From Antennarius striatus (lineage: Eukaryota > Chordata > Actinopteri > Lophiiformes > Antennariidae), in NCBI RefSeq assembly GCF_040054535.1, contig NC_090787.1, positions 18,094,001-18,158,000 of the forward strand: a stretch of DNA of 64,000 nt. The letters are read 5' to 3'. A program made the translations under genes and the position numbers. This document shows, piece after piece, positions 48,052 to 61,400 of this stretch. The notes under the pieces are model-generated. The model was not told where the DNA came from, searched no databases, and worked only from the letters and a program-made list of their open reading frames with translations. Positions within the stretch are counted from its first letter, which is position 1, and every line of letters starts with the position of its first letter.

Positions 48052-48057
48052 AATAAA
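48052..48057 (+). terminator. candidate polyadenylation signal of the ES1-like gene
   Basis: AATAAA about 210 nt after the stop codon, the first such hexamer downstream. Another AATAAA lies near 48282. Confidence 0.5.
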
Positions 48058-48411
48058 ATGTTAAACTCAATTTTGCTGTTGTAGGAAAGTTGTCTAATAT
48101 TTGTGATGTGAAATTTATCTTATAATCATCACGAAACAACAGATGACAATATTTTGTATAAGGACATAAAACTTGAAATTTCTTCAGATGGAACATGCTG
48201 GTCTCACTGATTATCTGATTGAGCCTTGCTCTGGTTGGTATCTCCATTCATTCATACAGTATATTCATTCAGTCATTCTTGAATAAATCTGGTCTGTAAA
48301 TACTGTGACTTGATCATGGTGCTGGAGTCAGCTTGTGTTTTCTCTTTTGGTCTTTCCCTCCCTTCCATCCATGTGTGGCCTTTTCTATGAGTCTGTTGTT
48401 CTCTAAGCTCT

Positions 48412-48726
48412 CTATTTTCATTTTCACCGATTTATCCGCGGGCCACAGGGAGCTGGAGCCTATCCCAGCTGGCTTAGGGCGTGAGGCCAGTCCACTGCAG
48501 AGCCACAGAGATACAGACGACCAGACACACCAACGGGCAATTTGGCCCGTAACTGGCCAAGTAACCTGAAGCACATGTTTTTGGAGGTGGGAGGAAGCCG
48601 GAGAACCCGAACTGAACCCATGCAGACCCTGGGAGAACATGTAAACGCCGCACAGAGCAGGACGGGAACCCGGAATCGCCTTGCTTTGCTGCGACAGCGC
48701 TACCCACTACGCCATCGTGCTGCCCC
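48412..48726 (-). mobile_element. tRNA-headed SINE (copy 2)
   Basis: Minus-strand element of the same family as 44564-44902, with shared GCCGGAGAACCCG and CTACCCACTACGCC-type sequence. Flanked by CTCTAAGCTCT (48401-48411) and CTCTAAACTCT (48727-48737), a duplication with one mismatch. Confidence 0.82.
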
Positions 48727-48857
48727 CTCTAAACTCTTTTATGACTATTTTAATTTGTTTCACTCTTAGCAACTTGACTCTATAAGCAGATATCAAAATA
48801 TAAAGACTGGGTTTGTATTTTCAACCTGTAATACATATTTACAGTACAGCAGAAAAG

Positions 48858-48898
48858 TTTCAAACAACATGGATCATATTGATCCATGTTGTTTGAAA
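48858..48898. repeat. inverted repeat, 19-bp perfect arms, 3-nt loop
   Basis: Arm TTTCAAACAACATGGATCA at 48858-48876 and its exact complement at 48880-48898, loop TAT. Confidence 0.9.
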
Positions 48899-49214
48899 TT
48901 TATTGAATGTTTTTAGATTCAAATGTATTTTTGAATCAAAAATAAATTTCAAAAAAATTTAACTGGAATTTTAAATTCCCCTGTTTACCTCCGCATCAGA
49001 TGTAGGGTTTTAAAGTTTCAGTCTTGGAGGCAGACACCATCTCTCCATGTAAGAGGACACTTAAAACGCTTAATTTGGATGACAGCTACAGTTATGGCTA
49101 GCCAGGGCTAATCCTTAGCTGTGCTGCTATAGGCTAAGGCTGAAGGTTGACTTCCCATGCACTAGTAACTTTGTCCTCTTCTCTACATCAGCTCATAATA
49201 GGAATGTGACCTCC

Positions 49215-49455
49215 CATCTCTCCATCTTTCTCTCCCTCTATCTTTTTCAAGCCACCCAGTCAAAGCAAAGCGACACCCACCTCGATTCTGACCTGCTCAG
49301 GGTTTGTGCCTTTTAAAAGGCAGTTCTTCCTCACCGTATCCATGTTCTTGCTCATGGAGGATTGTTGGGTCACTGTAGAACAAAATGTCAGTCCAGACTC
49401 TTGTGAAGTTTGTGATTTGGCATTACATAAATCACTTGAATTGACGTGTTTCCTC
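49215..49455 (+). mobile_element. 3' fragment of a fish retroposon (tail-like)
   Basis: GGTTTGTGCCTTTTAAAAGG, then GTTCTTCCTCACCGTATCC, TTGCTCATGGAGGATTGTTG and GTGATTTGGCATTACATAAA form a sequence common in fish as the 3' part of dispersed elements that end in (TTGAA)n. Here it ends ACTTGAATTGACGTG. Orientation plus. Family not assigned. Confidence 0.5.
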
Positions 49456-50400
49456 AACCTTACAGCACATCTTCTCAAATTGAAGTCGGTGGTCTAGAAT
49501 CTATCTTGATATCAAGAGCGTCCTCAGAGCAGGCTGGTGGATGTGAGCTTCACTCAAGAAGACAAAGCTATTATATGATAGAACATGGCAGGAGGTAAAA
49601 TGAAACAAGTTCTGGCTTCGTGTTCTGTGGCAGGTGATGGGTGTTCGGTGCACATGGATGGAGACACACCTGCAAGATCTGGATGAGGTCAAACTTCCAG
49701 TCTTTATCTTCGAATTTGACTAAAGGTTGTTTTAAGTACATGAATACCACATCCTGTTTTTCCAGAACACATTTAAAGTACTTACAAAGAAAATTCGATA
49801 ACTGATCGGATGTAGTCCTAAAAATAAACCCTAAACCTGGATTCACATCCTGGATTATTGGTCCCCCCATGGATCCTGTCCTGGTATTATCCCTTTGCGG
49901 AGCCCTCAGTGAAAAATTGTCATTTATGAATTTGGTTTGATTCATTGATCAATTGAAGTGATCTAAAATTATTGTCTCTCCCCTTGAACATCTAAATACG
50001 TATGTCTGAGACTAATTACTTTCTCACATTCGCTACAATTTCTTGCAATAAACAATAATGTTTTGCTTTTACACACAACTAGTTATAATACAATACAACG
50101 CATAACTACAGAAGATATTAGGGTAGATATGTAACGTGTATGTGCGCGTACGTGTGTGTTGGTGTGTGTGGGGGCTGATGGCTGCATTTCCATCACAGTT
50201 GCAGTGGGTGTCACTCTTTCCTTATTTTCCAACTCCTTTTTTTTTTGGCTTTTCAAGCCTGAAACATTCTGACCAGCTGTGGGTTTGTGATGTTCTTGTG
50301 GAATCTGTGAAAATCTAAAAAGACAACTGAATGAAAATCAGCGAGGAGCTAAATTAATAAAGATTCCAACAGGAAAAAATAAAGACAGATTTTAGTCAAA
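49456..50400. other. intergenic, no gene seen
   Basis: AT-rich sequence before kctd12, with a GT-rich patch at about 50136-50170. The minus-strand open frame at 49571-49945 shows no domain. Confidence 0.35.
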
Positions 50401-51526
<1,126 letters not shown>

Positions 51527-52112
51527 CAGACAGCAAAAACTTCATGTTGGTGTAAACTAGGTTTTCACAATCTAGAGGAGAATGTCTTTAAAATTATTCA
51601 ATTTGTTTATTACATCTAATGTTTTTACAGGGAGGATGACGACAAAACATCACCCTGTTGTTCTGAGAACACTCATCAGCTAGTATTATCGCTGCTGTGG
51701 TTTATATTTGTGGATATCAAAATACCCTTCAAGAGTTTCACACAAAAACAAATCTGACAAGATGCGAGGAGGAAATAAATGCTTTTGATTTTAAAAAGCG
51801 AGGAGGGCATCCTTTGAGTTGACACACCCATCCAAAGCCCAACATTGCTTTGAAAACAACAACAAAATGCCACCATCATCATCTCATAGATGTGCATGTC
51901 AACGTTTCATCTCTGACTCAGTGCTGTGTGAATTGAGTGGGATACAAGCAGCCATCAGTATTCGGTGTCATTGTAACTTCTAGGCTTGGCTAATCACTTC
52001 TGGCCAAGTTTTGTATCATCTAGTCGTTTCTTATAGCAGCTCTATCATTAACATGATTGTAATAATACATGCTTGCTTGGTATATTTGTATTTGTTAAAT
52101 CTGTTTGGATGA

Positions 52113-52118
52113 AATAAA
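52113..52118 (+). terminator. kctd12: candidate polyadenylation signal of kctd12
   Basis: AATAAA about 590 nt past the stop, in a typical 3' UTR context. An earlier AATAAA lies near 51775. Confidence 0.55.
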
Positions 52119-52135
52119 ATCTCTTTGCTATTCCC

Positions 52136-53991
52136 AGAACTTGCAAATTATGCGATTTTCTTCTTAATGTTTGCACATCAGCCTCCAGCCTTTTAAACTT
52201 TGCTCAATAGGGAACCAAAGAGTGAGCCTCAAAGAGAGGTGCCCTAGATAGAAACATCAGCCAACATAGCTACACAAGTGAAATGTGATTGGCAGTTATG
52301 TGCCTGCACTGTGTTTAAACCCGACTTGCACAATTCTAACCACAAACTTTCCTTGGCTCTGATGTAGTCTCACTTTAAACACTCATTTCAAAGCACGTAG
52401 CCTATTTTTCTATCCAGCTCTGTCCTGTTATTAAATCACTCAAGCAGAAACCCCCCACATCTGAAAATAGCATGTAAATATTGCAGCATTTGTTTCCACC
52501 CATCCATTTTGTCACACAAATTCAGCTGCATGCCACGTGGATGCAAATAGTGCAGCTGTGGACACATGGTGTCATTATCATTCAATTGTAAATAATGAGA
52601 GGGTCCAGCTGCACACAAATAAGATGGTCCAGTCTATATGAGACTCTTCATGAATGGAGAGTGGATTTGTGCTCTTCTGAGGCAGCACCATCATTTCTCA
52701 GCTGTCTAGTGTACAACCAGCTCTGGATCACGCTGTCCATTTAGTCAGACATAAAAGAGGACCCTACAGTCAGGATTGAAAACCCAGATGCCTGTGGGGG
52801 GTTCAGGGATTTACTCCCAAAGGAATAGGTTCAAGTTTGACCTGCTAAATTCATTATGTTACCTGAACTGTGCTGGAATCAACACATCATTGTCGTATAG
52901 TTATCTGTTTGGGAATCACTATGGATACACAAATGACTCCAAGTAAGTTTACTTGAGCTGCTAATTATCTTGTCGTGTCATTGTACTACTATGGTTCTGA
53001 CAGGTCAAAGCAGGAAAAACAGGCTTGGAAAAATAAATCTATTAATGACTAAACTTAATTTAATTAATTTAGACGTCCCAGTTTTAGTGTCCCAGTGGTG
53101 TGCCTGCAGACTCATATGAAATTTTTTCAAGAGTAGGAATTTTTAGACAGTTTTAAATGGAAATGTTACAAATGATCTATAAACAGAAAAGGATACTGAA
53201 AAAAAATATTTACAAGTAAATGTTCTCCATAGCTTTCTGCTCATGCTAACCTGGAATTTGTTTAGATTTTCTCATATTTGCACATTCTTTACAAGAATAC
53301 ATATAACAATCTGGAAATCTCAGTTGGATTAAACGTCATGCCAAGTCTGGCACAATCCAGTCCCTTGTAGACTAAAACACGTCCAAGAGCTCATGTTAAT
53401 TGTAATTTCTATTTTCACACCAGTCAGTAATGATTACTCTGTTGCTGTCTGGACTAGCGAATATCAGACCAATGCAGGGAGACATTGTTTGTCGTCACAG
53501 ATAGCCTGCAAACAACCACTGACACATGTACGCACAACCCCTTATAAAAACAACTAATTTCCACTTGCATATGCTGTACTGTGGGAGTGACCCAATGCAT
53601 GTAAAACCCAGACTGTCCTTTATTCCAGAGCAAATAAGTCAAGCTGTAGCAAAACTTTCAGTCATGATCCCACTGCTTGTAGAAATGAATATATTTCATG
53701 CAGGTTCGGATTCTACACCTCCCCAGGGAAGCATAAACAGCTATTTGAATTAAATGATAAGAAATCACAAATTAGCTTTTTAAAAGATATTAGCTTTTAT
53801 TTTTATCCACTGGCATTTTATTCATATCTATCCTTACTTTGATAATACACTTCACTTTTATTTTCGGTATTTAGTTACAAACATTTAGAAATAAAATTGT
53901 GACATTATCTAATTGTAAATGTGTTTTTCCTGCAGCATTTCTTTTTGACTGGTGTTGTTCAATTACAAAAAGGAAGGACAATTTGATATGG
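52136..53991. other. non-coding sequence downstream of kctd12
   Basis: AT-rich, no repeats recognised and no coding signal. Some stretches (52430-52640) are evenly composed and could hold conserved elements, but I cannot test that. Confidence 0.35.
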
Positions 53992-54061
53992 TTGTAACTT
54001 GAACAATATAGTAATCACAAATTATGAATAATTTGTGATTACTATATTGTTCAAGTTACAA
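53992..54061. repeat. 68-bp palindrome, 34-bp perfect arms, 2-nt loop
   Basis: Left arm 53992-54025 (begins TTGTAACTTGAACAATATAG) and right arm 54028-54061 (exact complement, ends CAAGTTACAA), centre GA. No mismatch. Confidence 0.95.
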
Positions 54062-54726
54062 TGATTTTATGTTCATATGACCATGTAATCATTCTGCAAA
54101 ATACAATAAATAATCTGTCAGGTTTCAATGGTGGGTTGACAACAAAGAAGAGCAGCTGTGAGAAAAGTAACACAGGGTTTGTGGAAATTGATAGACTTAG
54201 AGAAAATGGACTTGTCTCATCATTACGGCTTATTAATGCCACAGACACTTATCTCTACATGCAACATTTGTTTTGAACTGAGCCATACAAACCTCAGCAG
54301 ATCAGCACTGTTTGAATTCCATGCATGGGTCCAAGATGCAGCTTCCTGAGTTATTTTAGATCAAAGTTGTTTTCATTAGCACATCACACAGTCTCTGCAG
54401 ACCAAAGGCGGCATTATTCTAATTAAAATCTGAGTCAGAAATACAGTTTGAAATTGATATGCATCACTCAGTGCTCAGGAGGGCAGCCCGTCTGTTAGGA
54501 AATAACGCAACATTGTAGCATTTGATTGGGCAAAAAGGCTTATGATACTAAATGTCAAAGTAGCAAGGCAATCATCAATGAAAGTAGATTTGTATGATCT
54601 ATCATGACTATTGCATAATATATAAAGTTTATAGAAAATTTGCACTCACAGTAGAATGTGTTGCATTTTTCTTTTTGTAATCAGCAGTTAACATGAAAAC
54701 AAAATTATAACTAATAAATAACTACA
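54062..54726. other. non-coding sequence before the Tigger element
   Basis: AT-rich; nothing recognised beyond short homeodomain/POU-like words (TTGATATGCAT near 54455). Confidence 0.3.
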
Positions 54727-56268
54727 CAGTGGTACCTCTACTTACGAATGTCTCTACTTAAGAATTTTTCTTCTTCTTTGCCTTTTCCTTTCAGCTTTTC
54801 CCTTCAGGGGGCGCCACAGCGAATCAATTGCCTCCATCTAACCCTGTCCTTTGCATCCTCTTCTTTCACACCAACTACTTTCATGTCTTCCCTCATTACA
54901 TCCATAAACCTCCTCTTTGGTCTTCCTCTAGGCCTCCTGCCTGGCAGTTCAAAACTCAGCATCCTTCTACCAATATATTCACTATCTCTCCTCTGGACAT
55001 GTCCAAACCATCTCAGTCTGGCCTCTCTGACTTTATCTTCTAAACATCTAACATGTGCTGTCCCTCTGATGAACTCATTTCTGATCCTATCCTTCCTGGT
55101 CACTCCCAGAGAGAACCTCAGCATCTTCATCTCTGCTACCTCCAGCTCTGTCTCCTGTCTTTTCCTCAGTGACACTGTCTCTAGACCAAACAACATCGCT
55201 GGTCTCACCACAGTTTTGTACGTCTTCCCTTTCATTTTTGCTGAAACTCTTCTATCACACATCACACCTGACACTTTTCTCCACCCGTACCATCCTGCCT
55301 GTACACGCTTCTTCACCTCTTTTCCAAACTCTCCATTGCTTTGGACTGTTGACCCTAAGTACTTAAAATCCTCCACCTTCTTGATCTCTTCTCCCTGTAA
55401 CCTCACTGTTCCACTTGGGTTCTTCTCATTCACACATGTGCTCTGTCTTACTGTGGCTAATCTTCATTCCTCTCCTTTCCAGGACAAACCTCCACCTCTC
55501 TAGCTTCTCCTCCACCTGTTCCCTATTCTCACTGCAGATCACAATGTCATCTGCAAATGTCATAGTCCATGGAGATTCCTGTCTAACCTCGTCTGTCAGC
55601 CTGTCCATTACCTCAGCGAACAAGAAGGGGCTCAGAGCTGATCCCTGATGCAGTCCCACCTCCACCTTGAACTCCTCTGTCACACCTACAGCACACCTCA
55701 CCACTGTCTTACAGTCCTCATACATGTCGTGCAATTTCGAGCCATGTCTCAGTGTCCCACTTCTTCTTAGCTAACCTGTATACACTCCTGTACCTCCTCA
55801 TTCCACCACCAAGTCTCCTAATCTACTTTCCTTCCAGATGACACACCAAGTACTCTCCTATCTGTCTCCCTGATCACATCAGCTGTAGTTGCTCAGTCAT
55901 CTTAACTCCTTCCTGAAAGTCATGCAAGACTCTTCCTTTTTTAGCTTCCACCATTTCGTCTTCTGCTCTGTCTTTGCCCTCCATCTTCCTCACCACCAGA
56001 GTCATCCTGTACACCACCATCCTATGCCGTTTGGCTATACTCTCGCCTACCACTACTTTGCAGTTACTGATCTCCTTCAGGTTACACCGTCTACACAAGA
56101 TATAGTCTACCTGTGTGCTCCTACCTCCACTCTTATAGGTCACCCTATGTTCCTGCCTCTTCTGAAAGGAAGTATTCACTACAGCCATTTCCATCCTTTT
56201 TGCAAAGTCAACTACCATTTGTCCTTCTGCGTTCCTCTCCTGGATACCAAACCTGCCCATCATCACCT

Positions 56269-56683
<415 letters not shown>

Positions 56684-57754
56684 CCTCCTCATCACCTCTG
56701 TTACCTGCACCAACATGTCCATTGAAGTCTGCACCATTGACAACTCTCTCACTTGTAGGTATGCTCTGCATCACTTCATCCAGTCCAGCCAGAATTTCTC
56801 CTTCTCCTCCAGCTCACATCCTACCTGTGGAGCATACCCACTAACAACATTGAACATCACACCTTCTATTTCTAGCTACAGACTCATCACTCTATCTGAC
56901 ACTCTGTTTACCTCCAGGACATTCATAACAAACTCCTCCTTCAAGATAACTCCTACTCCCTTTCTCTTTCCATCTACACCATAATAGAACAACTTGAACC
57001 CTGCTCCTAAACTTCTAGCCTTGCTACCTTTCCACCTGGTCTCCTGTACACACAGTATGTCTACCTTCCTCCTCTGCATCATGTCAACCAATTCTCTACC
57101 TTTTCCTGTCATAGTTCCAACATTCAACATCCCTACTCTCAGTCCTATACTCTTGTGTGTTCCTTTTCTATCTCTTCATGCAAACACACTTTCCTCCTCT
57201 CCTTCCTCGACCAACAGTAGTCCAATTTCCACCAGCGCCCTGTAGGTCTACAGCGCCGATAGCGGTCATTGTTAACCCGGGCCTCGACCGATCCGGTATG
57301 GAAGTCATAGGTTTGATTCGCATCTTTGATTTGGCAAAAGTTTTATGTCGGATGCCCTTCCTGACGCAACCCTTTGTATTTATCCGGGCTTGGGACCGGC
57401 ACAATAAGACACTGGCTTGTGTCCTCTTGTGGCTACATTGTCCTCTTGTGGCTACATTTGTCCTCTTGTGGCTACTTGCAAAAATTTCTTCTTACGAAAT
57501 TTCTCAGCAGGAAATTATTGCCTCTAGTTACGAAAGAAATTTCGACTTAGGTAAGGCAAAAATACAGTATCGCTGATACTCGCAGCTCCCACAGTTTCCT
57601 GAATGCAACATTTTCATAGCTACTCTGCCATTGGCTATTACCTAGTATCTTCCTGGCATCCCATTGGCTAAGAGGGACCTCTGTGTGGCGCTAGATTGGT
57701 GTTTATGCAGCGTCCTCGTCATTCGGTTCTTGACCCATGAGGTGTTCTGATAGT

Positions 57755-58103
57755 CATCTTCAGTCATCTTCAGATTACCACCGCTATATCCGCCGCAGCG
57801 GGTCACAGCGAGCCGGAGCCTATCTCGGCGGCATAGGGGGACACTCCGGGCACGACGCCAGTGCACCGCGGAGCCACACACAAGGACATACAACCCTGCA
57901 CACACACACTCATTCCTATGGGCAATTTGGAACGGCCAATCCTCCCACCTCAATGCTTTTGGAGGTGGGAGGAAGCCGGAGAACCCGGAGAGAACCCACG
58001 CAGACACGGGGAGAGCATGAGAACTCCGCACAGAGCAAGACTCGAATGCAGGTCTGCCGCGTTGTGAGGCGGCAGCGCTAACCACTGCGCCACCGTGCCG
58101 CCC
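57755..58103 (-). mobile_element. tRNA-headed SINE (copy 3) with perfect target duplication
   Basis: The minus strand starts GGGCGGCACGGTGGCGCAGTGG with A-box (TGGCGCAGTGG) and B-box (GCATTCGAGTC), and ends in a CATCTTCAGT duplicate tail. Flanked by TGTTCTGATAGT at 57743-57754 and 58104-58115, a perfect 12-bp duplication. Inserted in the Tigger element. Confidence 0.9.
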
Positions 58104-58719
58104 TGTTCTGATAGTTTTGCGCAAATATGCTGTATTAACTTTTTGAGTATTCGCTATGGACCCCAAGAAAGTGACAGAGAAAAGAGGAAAAGAAAAGTTT
58201 TTTTGTCCATACAAACAATGCAAGAGATAATAGAAAAGCATGAGAAAGGGATGAGTTTGGTTGATCTTGCCAAAGAATATGGCCGTAATGCATCTACAAT
58301 CGCCACGTTATTAAAACAAAAGGAAGTTTAAGGAGTTTAAGGCATTGCGTGGGTGGTTGGATAAATTCAAAAGCAGGACTGTTATTCGGCATGGTGAAGT
58401 AAGAGCGCATGAACCAAAGAGTGCAAAAAACAATGAGGACAGCAGTTAAAAGGTAAATGACCATCATTTTTATTCTTTACTCTATTCTTTGTTTTGTCGT
58501 TATGCACAACTCTCATTTATTGTGTAATAATCTAATTGTAAAATGTATTTGTTACATGTTTTGATGCATTTTTATACTTTATAAAACATTTTTTAGGAAT
58601 TTTTGGGGGCTTGGAATGGATTAGGGCATTTGCATGGAAAACGCGTCTCTACTTACGAAATTTTCTACTTACGTAATTTCTTCCGGAACCAATTAATTTC
58701 GTAAGTAGAGGTACCACTG

Positions 58720-59369
58720 TACTTTTACACATTGTTTTAATGTGAGGACACCGTTTAAACAAAAAACCCCCACAAAAAACCCACAAATATGCGTGATTGA
58801 TTCATTATCTAGACCCCGATCCAGACATTCTTATGCATCACAGGTCCCCTTTCGCAATCCAACCAGAGAGACGTTGTGGTTACATGTTATGCATCCCAAC
58901 CACTCATGACCTGATGCAAATGCCATGCTGTGTAACATATATCATGCAGTGTGCAGGACTTAAAGTGGGTTACAAAAACAATATAATTGTATACATGTGC
59001 AAGTTTTGCAATTTTTACTCATGGGTTTTACACACATGTTATTTTGGTATTGTAACCTCCAGCAATTTTGTTGTCAAGTTAAGATAGCAGCAGCGATATC
59101 CACAACTATCCAGTTACAGTTTTCTCTCAGAAAAATAATTATCATAAGAATTACTCACAAGAAAATACTGGATCCCAGTCGAAAGTTAAATGTAACAAGG
59201 TTTCAGCAGAGGCTGGCATAGAGGGTCGCTTTCTTATTAATTTTGGAATAAATATAACCATAACCATAACCATACTGCAAGAAATTATATATTAGTGAGA
59301 CCTCAGTAGTTTGAGCCTCTGCAGCCACAAAATGTGCATAAACATGCATTTGAATGAAACACCTAAAAT
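58720..59369. other. intergenic, no gene seen
   Basis: AT-rich with a short (CATAAC)n-like run near 59258-59275. Nothing else. Confidence 0.35.
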
Positions 59370-59384
59370 AAAAGTACAGAAACA

Positions 59385-59734
59385 CTTCATCATCTTTTCC
59401 TTTTGGCTTTTCCCATCACGGGTCGCCACAGCGAATCAATTGCCTCCATCTAACCCTGTCTTCTGCATCCTCTTCTCTCACATCAACTACTTTCATGTCC
59501 TCTTTCACTACATCCATAAACCTCCTCTTTGGTCTTCCTCTAGGCCTCCTGCCTGGCAGTTCAAAACTCAGCATCCTTCTACCAATATATTCACTATCTC
59601 TCCTCTGGACATGTCCAAACCATCTCAGTCTGGCCTCTCTGACTTTATGTCCAAAACCTCTAACATGTGCTGTCCCTCTGATGTTCAAATTTCTGATCCT
59701 ATCCATCCTGGTCACTCCCAGAGAGAACCTCAGC
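59385..59734 (-). mobile_element. RTE-type LINE, 5'-truncated, with perfect 15-bp target duplication
   Basis: 350-bp 3' end of the same RTE family (minus strand). It encodes MLRFSLGVTRMDRIR through LRWFGHVQRRDSEYIG to the end, in frame 59736-59416. Flanked by AAAAGTACAGAAACA at 59370-59384 and 59735-59749. Confidence 0.93.
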
Positions 59735-59749
59735 AAAAGTACAGAAACA

Positions 59750-60009
59750 ATAATGTTTGAAAAAGAAAAACTTGCTGAACCTGAAGTGGAATGCCTGCTG
59801 ATGTTGTTATAACACCAATAAAATTAGTGTAGGCACATCTTACATATACACAGAAACACTGTTTCTGTCAGTGCACTGCACATAAAATCCATTTTCATTG
59901 GAAGCCATCCAGGTTATAATGTGCTTCGATCTAAAATTAACTCCTTTATTTTAGATGATTACAGAAGTCATCTTTGGTGATTAGAAGCATACAGATTCAT
60001 GTAATATCT
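59750..60009. other. intergenic, no feature seen
   Basis: AT-rich unique sequence. Confidence 0.3.
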
Positions 60010-60330
60010 CACGATCACCTGAGCTGAGACTTTACTCTATCTGTTCCTGTGGCCATTAAGCTTCCCACCTTTCATGAGCTTTTTTTTTTTAAATTACAGT
60101 CATTAAATAGAAAATGCTCTTTTCAATTCTTTAAAAGCTGACTTCTAACTGGAGGTACGCTTTACTTTTACAGTTAATGCAGACCAGATGTTCTTTTTGA
60201 GCAAACAGGCAAGCCATTCATTTGCCCGAGGCCTCGAAAAGTGTTTCTTTCCATGTTTTTAGAATTTCTTCCCTACTACCAAATTGTGGTATACCAAAGG
60301 TAAATCAAAGCTCATTTTTTAACTCTGTTG
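60010..60330 (+). repeat. non-coding segment A of a diverged direct duplicate
   Basis: Shares with 61037-61400 an ordered set of matches: CTCTATCTGTTCCTGTGGCC and CATTAAG (26 bp with one mismatch), then AAATTACAGTCAT, AGAAA(A)TGCTCTT, TTCTTTAAAAGC and GTTAATGCA, with gaps of similar length. The match fades after about 60255 but continues weakly to CCAAAGGTA. Confidence 0.75.
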
Positions 60331-60459
60331 AAGTGATCTCAACGTCATGAAATTAGCTTCTCATTACGAGGCATCGTTTGTTTTAGCTTGTGAGATTTGG
60401 AATCAATAAAAGATTAATTCTTTAAATGATGCCCAGAATATAATTTATATACATTACTG

Positions 60460-60565
60460 TATAATATATATATAGTGTATTATATATATATGTATATATG
60501 TATATATATATATGTATATACTGTATATGTATGTGTGTATATGTATATGTATATACTGTATATAC
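60460..60565. repeat. AT/GT-rich simple repeat
   Basis: Alternating TATATA, GTATATAC and TGTGTA runs between the two copies of the duplicated segment. Confidence 0.85.
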
Positions 60566-61036
60566 AGAATCATGTAGACTCATGATCCAGTAGTCCCTAG
60601 TAAGTATTCACACCAAACTGGAATAATCATGAAACCACAACCAATTCTTCCTGTAAATGGACCCTCAGCAACAATCAACACATATTAGCATTTAGCTTAG
60701 CCCAACAGCTGGAAACAGGCTGTTGGTAGAGATGCTCTTCATCTTTGTAAAATGCCAGTAGAAAAACCAAAACTTGTGCACATCATTTAAAAGTCTATTT
60801 CAATGTTTGGGATCAATTAATATAAATGAAAATATGTATTAAATACGAAAAAACATGAACATGAAAATGATCCATTGATGGTGGATGGTTAACAATTCTA
60901 CTCCTAGGAGCACACGATACCTACTCGTAATGTTTTGCCATTTTATTTTGTATTAATTTTTTAATGCTAATCATTGTGGTTTAGATTTCTTTAATTCTAG
61001 GTGAGTAAAAGGTGATTCGCAGCATCCATACTGTTG
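60566..61036. other. non-coding spacer between duplicated segments
   Basis: AT-rich, nothing recognised. Confidence 0.3.
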
Positions 61037-61400
61037 TAACAATCTCCCAGATGAGCTGCTGCTCTATCTGTTCATGTGGCCATTAAGCCTCCCACTGTTC
61101 CTGCCAGCTCAGGTCTTATGAAAATTACAGTCATCAGATAGAAATGCTCTTCCTACTTCTTTAAAAGCAGATTTGTGTAACTGGGGCCACTGGTTTCTCA
61201 TGCTGACCTTTCACAGGAGCATTCTTTTCTTATGGTTAATGCAAATCAGTTCTTCTTTCAAACAAAGAAGTCATTTATCTCTGCTCTGTTGTGAAAAAGT
61301 TTAATGTGACTATACATAATTGCACATAGGCTTGATATTTTATTCATATATTTGCTCTCTGCTCTGAAGTCTCCAAAGGTATTTTTTAAAATTCTTTGTA
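61037..61400 (+). repeat. non-coding segment B of a diverged direct duplicate
   Basis: Second copy of the segment at 60010-60330, same orientation, about 1,027 bp downstream. It carries CTCTATCTGTTCATGTGGCC and the other shared words in the same order. Confidence 0.75.

Noticed and set aside
49571..49945. 124-codon minus-strand frame upstream of kctd12
   Set aside because: No domain, no splice or promoter support. Looks like chance in intergenic DNA.
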